The notes under the pieces: model-generated
What the model saw: only the letters and a program-made list of their open reading frames with translations
Databases searched by the model: none
Told to the model about the DNA's origin: nothing
In this document: in pieces, positions 6,401-7,623 of the stretch
Layout: the number at the start of each line of letters is the position of its first letter
Position numbering within the stretch: the first letter of the stretch is position 1
DNA from: an uncultured Lachnospiraceae bacterium
GTDB lineage: Bacteria > Bacillota > Clostridia > Lachnospirales > Lachnospiraceae
Assembly: GCA_902782815.1 (NCBI GenBank)
Contig: CACZOS010000336.1
Coordinates: forward strand, 1 to 7,623
Direction: 5' to 3'
Length of the DNA stretch: 7,623 nt
Made by a program: the position numbers and the translations under genes

Positions 6401-7137
6401 GCCCCTGCGGGAATGCCCGCCTCCCGGCCGAAGGATGCACGTACCGTATAGTCCGGGCCATCGAAGACAAGTTCCCCAGCGACAGCTTTTCTGACGGTTT
6501 CCTCCGCAGTCTGTCCCCATGCATTCGATGCCGCATCTCCGGCAGCTTCTGCAGCCTGGTCCGCAGTATATGCAGGATTGGCAGAATCAACGGACGCAGT
6601 GCTCTGCTGCGTCTGATCATCCTCCGATGTGCTTCCGCTGTTTTTGTAGCATTTATCAGTGTGTATATGTACTTCTTGTCCGCAGACAAGAACCTTTTCA
6701 TAACAGGACGCGCTATGCGTATGTCCCTCTGTTTCCTCAAGAGAGCATGTCAAAATCCTGCTCTCTTCGTAACATTCATCTGTATGTGAATGTTCCGCAA
6801 GAGTGCAAGTGAGATTTCCTTGGCTGTCATAGCATCCCTCACCATGGGAGTGTTCCTTCTCTCCGCAAATCAGGCGCTCTTCTACTGTATAGCACTGATC
6901 TGTATGGTGATGTGCCTCCTTTTCCTCCTGTCCGCAGACAAGCTCCTCCTCGTAACAAGAGTCGTCGTGTTGGTGCTCTTCCATACCGCAGCTCACATTC
7001 TTCTCCATGCTGATCGCAGGAAGAACCAGGGCAAAGGTTGTGCAGAAGACCGTTACACAGGAAAGGAAGCAGAGCAGACGATTCCAGAATCGACGTCCTT
7101 CTCTGTTCTGTAGTTTTTTTCTCGTTCGTTCTTTCAT
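412..7137 (-). CDS. Giant LPXTG-type cell-wall-anchored surface protein (fibro-slime, CnaB and SpaA domains), probable adhesin
   Basis: The reading frame is intact over about 2240 codons and ends with TAA at 412-414. It has the full layout of an exported, sortase-anchored protein: a signal peptide ending near LVLPAIS, Cys/His repeats, duplicated beta domains, trefoil-like modules, a fibro-slime domain, six CnaB/SpaA-type Ig-like domains, and LPYTG followed by a membrane helix and KRRREK. Families with this C-terminus are covalently attached to peptidoglycan by sortase and usually act in adhesion. Adhesion here is inferred from domains, and no ligand is visible. The chosen start is the ATG at 7137 (MKERTRKK), because it directly opens a classical signal peptide. 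An in-frame ATG at 7179 would add 14 non-signal-like residues (MNICGIHG...). Neither start has a clear Shine-Dalgarno; 7137 has only a weak GGGA about 12 nt upstream. There is no pilin YPKN motif, so it is probably a stand-alone surface protein or an ancillary pilus subunit, not a pilus backbone. Confidence 0.95.
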   Translation of the reverse strand: MKERTRKKLQNREGRRFWNRLLCFLSCVTVFCTTFALVLPAISMEKNVSCGMEEHQHDDSCYEEELVCGQEEKEAHHHTDQCYTVEERLICGEKEHSHGEGCYDSQGNLTCTLAEHSHTDECYEESRILTCSLEETEGHTHSASCYEKVLVCGQEVHIHTDKCYKNSGSTSEDDQTQQSTASVDSANPAYTADQAAEAAGDAASNAWGQTAEETVRKAVAGELVFDGPDYTVRASFGREAGIPAGAELEVSEILPEPGAEDKGAAYEEYLEKTGEALEMETTDFRYARFFDIKIVETVGETKEKVIIAAPVDVKIDLAEQDPPEDAEATTRVVHFADEKSTGEIVENVEVSPVLPKTEQGTELSFEAPGFSIYGVIRTTMEDTVLASDGRNYKVTVTCGPEAGIPDGAELHVEEITEDSSAYDTYVANTETALGMEEGSAGYIRLFDIKIADRNGKKVTISAPVDVKIELADKEMDVPVQVVHFADDSSTGDVIENVEVDGETVCLVADGFSAYAIVQGPEAGSVKGSILETLSDLSEAAADGEPLYLSINRQGAGEEYFKSTLQNNVLKLTDPSDLSDAAEWIFEPAGTENEYRIRIKDGNYIKQATAKQNNITLTSAASDASVFVLSAVGGDKKRFYIKLKEENRWLQYSGSGKGIRLYQDHNNAANSNIQIKLVHPPTIEEDPYSLDGKSYGLMNWSGEPTGKAVMASEEAAGTLDANVLTVMSAENNANQLFVSNDSDITMWSFAWISDDLYYLRASAGGEEKYLRIDDSGVSLVSTADDLCKIQIIPGTGSHSGQISLKCGGQMLTYKTTGQGETLSRGFSIGGEAGSEWLNFVMLSELTSEYFMTHTARKVSVSDSTVTNGSKVIVYTRVWNNETKKYDYYAVDSDGSLVTVYESGDHIQWVGGQFNSLLWDFVEYYQEGTTDPNFYYELYNEYSEKFISPRETGGQVLSDSPVGINLDGRRNGQYYSSVVVWDDDKYAYTGLKTDTTDMHSIVSCPLKEAQDFYFAIVQDIPTGDELTTVDTVNNKLHSISMKMIDFASRKEMSDFLGNNDDAAYSGNAAVLKQGLLSTNLTNGYPTVTNNGQSLSGLYGSGLIDVNHLFIQSTYDETGYFEYDSTQNFASLHGENFKVYKELGTYDAGGNKSTLKHGQFFPFNDLKPGVFAVVNGKNLYSALADFRSDHQNTGLLPDGTPRKYEQLYSIAHGNEKANTFFGMELEASFTQTPDGLDDWGHDIIFEFTGDDDFWLYVDGELVIDLGGMHSAVPGSVNFATGEVKVHGVDTTLREVFESNYKKRKPNATDNEVAAFLAEYFDEGKTVFKEYTQHSMKIFYMERGAGASNLHMRFNLASVRKGHVLLRKELDGVSNPDSFQAEFPYQIYYTLPPEHEGDIPQEQLLTQGASNINVYYKDSIKPVKHRDTCEIGGVTYDSVFFLKPGEVADIAVPDSAINYRIVECGVNKSIYDSVSVKEDENLTEKKNSGNGRYDYSLSSRTTEARPRVTYVNHVAPDALKTLTFEKVLYAEDGVTRIHHGQDDTPFNFRLSLGTEFGELQAANMQTYHVKNNMGEYCKWDSTLETPGFVSLGEGKIDFTQLTDQEKYAATFHSSINGAITKIPVDYTVEIREVLVGTQYKIEERDSEIPDGYSRQKYVLYEDGAGTAGEDNYDAIVKGVIESNPHVEVCNLKGFGLRINKAWSDKRYMADRAPTYFAVFTDDGNGNLTLVEDASNNIITVRQLPYSANPQTLYWYFEHLPVSNVPFANYKVREVTLGNANPTVSSDGTVTNHGTVTPVGDKGTVIIAGRQIGQNESTGYEYTVSYDDGEIKPGSNVHVFEAENKRPGVKLFKMDGDTPLANAKFRLTKDGTLIGTYTSDENGLVTEAYLLPGQTYTYELMETNSPQGYQGIQQPIQLTLVGDTLTVVDENGETHSYTPAEGDTMPTYTVQNRKYEFKVVKKNQSGQALSGVTFALHKQKTVGGHTGIDVNPENGYDSLTTGADGIVPKLDDTLPPGTYELRETAPPSGYEALSEHIRFTISDTGMISLVEGYYPEGEAEMTVDTTSDPGKVTYTITVINRCPPMALKKEDNSGNPLPGATFKLMTLNAGNVWVDMGEDGLIDMSSVAAAALPSLTNGRYRLEEQIAPEGYVIMTKYVYFTVENGAVTLTNETGTPGSTNPQAALDGDNVNGYTLTIKNIPGAELPYTGGPGTRLIYLFGALLMAISGTGFMLKRRREKSAKCNFL
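415..540 (-). other. LPYTG sortase sorting signal, membrane helix and basic tail
   Basis: Residues 2214-2255 contain LPYTG (526-540 on the genome), a short GPGTR linker, a hydrophobic helix (LIYLFGALLMAISGTGFML) and the basic tail KRRREKSAKCNFL. This is the complete cell-wall sorting signal. Sortase would cleave between Thr2217 and Gly2218 and link the protein to peptidoglycan or a pilus subunit. No sortase gene is in the window. Confidence 0.93.
550..1611 (-). other. Three SpaA-type (prealbumin-like) domains with E-boxes
   Basis: Residues 1857-1962, 1964-2090 and 2091-2210 are three classical SpaA-type units. Each has an opening K-x-(D/N), an L-x(2)-(A/V)-x-F segment, and an E-box: YELMETNSPQGY, YELRETAPPSGY and YRLEEQIAPEGY. 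Each ends in a T-(V/I)-x-N strand. Candidate isopeptide triads are K1862/E1911/N1961, K1970/E2032/N2089 and K2098/E2153/N2208. Such domains build rigid, protease-resistant stalks in Gram-positive surface proteins and pilins. They directly precede the sorting signal, as expected for a stalk rooted in the wall. Confidence 0.85.
1615..3069 (-). other. Three CnaB-like domains with Lys/Glu/Asn triads
   Basis: Residues 1371-1523, 1528-1703 and 1704-1855 each show a Lys in the first strand, a Glu in a late Y-x-(I/V)-x-E-type strand and an Asn near the domain end, the arrangement that forms intramolecular isopeptide bonds in CnaB domains. Candidate triads are K1378/E1473/N1522, K1536/E1653/N1700 and K1710/E1783/N1853. 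The second is large and resembles CnaB-like modules with a Y-T-V-E-I strand and an IPDGY turn. The third has the typical K-x-W-x-D opening. Bond formation is inferred from residue positions and not proven. Confidence 0.65.
3082..3804 (-). other. Fibro-slime / PA14-like domain
   Basis: Residues 1126-1366 carry the hallmarks of the fibro-slime domain family. These are GDDDFWLYVDGELVIDLGG (1260-1278) followed by MH, then PGSVNFATGEV, and a closing IFYMERGAGASNLHMRF strand (1348-1363). In this family the DDD-x-W, Asp-Leu-Gly-Gly-x-His and ER-x(4)-SN motifs are the conserved core, and PA14-like members include carbohydrate-binding modules. All core motif residues are present, so the domain looks intact. 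Its position just outside the Ig-like stalk would present it away from the wall. Ligand binding is inferred. Confidence 0.8.
4606..5079 (-). other. Beta-trefoil-like module 2 (three lobes)
   Basis: Residues 701-858 again show three lobes, beginning near KSYGLMNWSG (706), LYYLRASAG (769) and QISLKCGGQ (814). They end with hydrophobic strands such as KIQIIPG and WLNFVML. The layout parallels the preceding module, with the first lobe longer. A further Tyr/Trp-rich stretch (865-1030, with YTRVWN, YYAVDSDGSL, WVGGQF and YYELYNEY) follows and may be a third related unit. The fold assignment is inference. Confidence 0.4.
5104..5523 (-). other. Beta-trefoil-like module 1 (three lobes)
   Basis: Residues 553-692 contain three units of about 40 residues with a shared pattern: an aromatic-hydrophobic strand, a turn, a Tyr/Trp/Phe-containing strand, a Gly or Asn turn, a x-L-x-L strand and a closing hydrophobic strand. 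Visible lobes begin near EPLYLSINR (558), EYRIRIKDG (607) and RFYIKLKEE (651). Three such lobes are the signature of ricin-type or fascin-like beta-trefoils, which often bind carbohydrate. The fold is inferred by eye; no QxW motif is conserved, so sugar binding is uncertain. Confidence 0.45.
5584..6477 (-). repeat. Two tandem copies of a ~150-residue beta-rich domain
   Basis: Residues 235-390 and 396-532 align as direct copies. Both contain, in order, an EAGIP-x-GAEL segment, a short acidic helix-like stretch with AY, an (R/A)-x-FDIKI strand, an APVDVKI strand, a VVHFAD segment followed by STG and I-V/E-ENVEV, and a final GFS-x-Y motif. The copies are clearly diverged (FGREAGIPAG against CGPEAGIPDG), so the duplication is old and not a recent slippage product. 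The function is not recognised. The position between the Cys/His repeats and the trefoil-like region suggests a spacer or structural role. Confidence 0.75.
6646..6990 (-). repeat. Six tandem Cys/His repeats, C-x(n)-H-x-H-x(3)-C-Y
   Basis: Immediately after the signal peptide the protein carries six copies of a roughly 20-residue unit. Each has one Cys, then His-x-His, three residues, then Cys-Tyr. The first Cys residues are 64, 82, 105, 125, 145 and 166. The HxH pairs are 69/71, 90/92, 110/112, 130/132, 153/155 and 171/173. The CY pairs begin at 75, 96, 116, 136, 159 and 177. The spacing from the first Cys to the first His varies from 5 to 8 residues, while HxHxxxCY is invariant. Two Cys plus two His per unit suggests a small metal site, probably zinc, or alternatively disulfides outside the cell. 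Metal binding is inference. Similar repeats are common at the N-termini of Clostridia surface proteins. Confidence 0.85.
7009..7137 (-). other. Signal peptide of the giant surface protein
   Basis: Residues 15-57 comprise a basic n-region (MKERTRKK, then NREGRR), a hydrophobic core (LLCFLSCVTVFCTTFALVL) and a short exit ending P-A-I-S. Ala at -3 and Ser at -1 fit signal peptidase I cleavage after Ser57. The long charged n-region is typical of large Gram-positive surface proteins. The n-region codons contain a run of seven A on the coding strand (7114-7120). The cleavage site is predicted by eye. Confidence 0.8.
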
Positions 7138-7203
7138 AGTAAAATTATTTCCCGGTCCATGTATTCCACAGATATTCATAGGTAATCATGACTGATCGGG
7201 AGT

Positions 7204-7220
7204 CATATGCTTCGCATATG
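7204..7220 (-). promoter_or_regulatory. Double CATATG motif upstream of the giant gene (possible operator or 5' hairpin)
   Basis: CATATGC (7204-7210) and GCATATG (7214-7220) are perfect 7-bp inverted copies separated by TTC. Read on the minus strand they are also two GCATATG direct repeats starting 11 bp apart, about one helical turn. They lie 24 nt before the ATG at 7179 and 66 nt before the ATG at 7137. In RNA they would form a GAA-loop hairpin close to the 5' end. The regulatory role is inferred from position only. Confidence 0.4.
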
Positions 7221-7238
7221 CGAAAAAGAAATTTTAAA

Positions 7239-7268
7239 TATATAAAATGCAGCGGCTTTGGAATGCAA
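7239..7268 (-). promoter_or_regulatory. Weak promoter candidate for the giant gene
   Basis: Minus-strand TTGCAT (7268-7263; 3 of 6 to consensus) is followed after 18 nt by TATATA (7244-7239; 4 of 6) in an AT-rich tract. The transcript would start near 7232. The elements overlap the terminator stem of the preceding gene, which is common in compact genomes, but the match is poor and the real promoter could use nearby hexamers. Confidence 0.25.
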
Positions 7269-7276
7269 AGCCGCTG
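7250..7276 (-). terminator. Probable rho-independent terminator of the right-edge gene
   Basis: A perfect 11-bp stem, CAGCGGCTTTG (minus 7276-7266 in reverse complement) against its complement at 7260-7250, encloses a 5-nt loop. On the minus strand it is followed by CATTTTATATATTT, a T-rich tail. It lies about 80 nt after the stop at 7354 and before the giant gene, so it should separate the two transcripts. Confidence 0.7.
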
Positions 7277-7284
7277 TGAGGATT

Positions 7285-7330
7285 CCTGTATGTACTCTGC
7301 GCATACATGTCATGCGCTCTGTCATACAGG
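7285..7330 (-). repeat. Long imperfect hairpin in the 3' region of the right-edge gene
   Basis: CCTGTATG (7285-7292) pairs with CATACAGG (7323-7330). Inside it GCGCAT (7299-7304) pairs with ATGCGC (7312-7317) around a 7-nt loop, with an asymmetric internal loop between the two stems. It lies between the stop codon and the terminator hairpin. It may be a 3' stabilising structure or part of a double-hairpin terminator; no T tract directly follows it. Confidence 0.5.
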
Positions 7331-7353
7331 CTTAACTATCTTTGTGAACTCTC

Positions 7354-7623
7354 TTACGGCTTATAGGTAAACTCTTTTTGTGCAACAATCGCCGGAGTGC
7401 TCTTTGTCTTGTCATAGACCTTGAGTATGCCTTTGATCTCGGTGATTTCATCCGGAATGATTCCCAGTTCGTCAAGTGCTGTATGCAGGAAAATCACATC
7501 CGAATATCCCTGTGTGCCCGGATATGCCATTTCTTCATAGGGGATATTCACCGCAGCGCCGTTTATAGTAACATTATTCCACACAAAATTCAATGGAACT
7601 CCTGATTTGTTCTGCAGATAGCA
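7354..7623 (-). CDS. C-terminal fragment of a secreted or lipoprotein-like protein (partial, runs off right edge)
   Basis: The frame is open from the right edge (first full codon 7623-7621) to TAA at 7354-7356, giving 89 residues. It begins CYLQNKSGVPLNFVWNNVTI and ends QKEFTYKP. The pattern of an N-N-K/S-x-(I/L) turn, an NNVTING strand, a middle GYSDVIFLHTALDELGI segment, I-x-EIKGILKVYD and a last strand resembles the Ig-like C-terminal domain common in Firmicute secreted proteins of unknown function. The family is not named with confidence. A TTG at 7593 could be read as a start, but the open frame continues upstream and no ribosome binding site precedes it, so this is the 3' end of a larger gene. 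A terminator follows, so it is probably not co-transcribed with the giant gene. Confidence 0.75.
   Translation of the reverse strand, partial: CYLQNKSGVPLNFVWNNVTINGAAVNIPYEEMAYPGTQGYSDVIFLHTALDELGIIPDEITEIKGILKVYDKTKSTPAIVAQKEFTYKP

Noticed and set aside
5689..6789. Plus-strand open frame of 366 codons
   Set aside because: It is antisense to the Cys/His repeats and duplicated domains; its Cys- and Ile-rich composition is that of a shadow frame.
7357..7593. TTG at 7593 as the start of a 79-residue gene
   Set aside because: The frame stays open to the window edge and the upstream residues (QNKSGVPL) continue the same beta-domain pattern, so it is the 3' end of a longer gene.
1..7623. CRISPR array, tRNA/rRNA, insertion sequence or prophage site
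   Set aside because: No regularly spaced identical repeats, cloverleaf or CCA end, transposase frame or terminal inverted repeats were seen. The only tandem repeats are within the giant protein.

Overview
The window is almost entirely one very large minus-strand gene for a sortase-anchored, multidomain surface protein, with the edges of two other minus-strand genes on either side. The base composition is close to balanced. Three protein traits suggest a Gram-positive Firmicute, most likely a gut-type Clostridia member such as Lachnospiraceae: an N-terminus ending in LVLPAIS, Cys/His repeats ending in CY, and a chain of CnaB/SpaA-type domains ending in LPYTG. The species cannot be named from this window.

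Layout in transcription order, right to left. (1) Positions 7623-7354 hold the last 89 codons of a gene that enters from the right edge. It looks like the C-terminal beta-sandwich domain of a secreted or lipoprotein-like protein. (2) Positions 7353-7180 are intergenic, with a long imperfect hairpin, a GC-rich hairpin followed by a T-rich tract (probable terminator), an AT-rich possible promoter, and a short double CATATG motif just before the big gene. (3) Positions 7137-412 (or 7179-412) encode the giant surface protein. (4) Positions 411-36 are intergenic, with a probable terminator for the giant gene, a good promoter candidate and a structured leader of about 140 nt. (5) Positions 35-1 hold a strong ribosome binding site and the first 11 codons of a gene leaving the left edge.

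Residue numbers for the giant protein count from the upstream ATG at 7179 (2255 residues). Subtract 14 for the preferred start at 7137. Domain order: signal peptide (15-57); six Cys/His repeats (64-178); Ala/Ser/acidic linker (179-234); two tandem copies of a roughly 150-residue domain (235-390, 396-532); two three-lobed beta-trefoil-like modules (553-692, 701-858) and a related Tyr/Trp-rich region (865-1030); fibro-slime/PA14-like domain (1126-1366); three CnaB-like domains (1371-1523, 1528-1703, 1704-1855); three SpaA-type domains (1857-2210); LPYTG sorting signal (2214-2255).

The simplest model is a long wall-anchored adhesin. The six C-terminal Ig-like domains would form an isopeptide-stiffened stalk, and the trefoil-like, fibro-slime and Cys/His regions would be presented outward. 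No sortase, pilin partner or regulator lies in the window, so ligand and regulation are inference. All three genes are on the same strand but appear to be separate transcription units.
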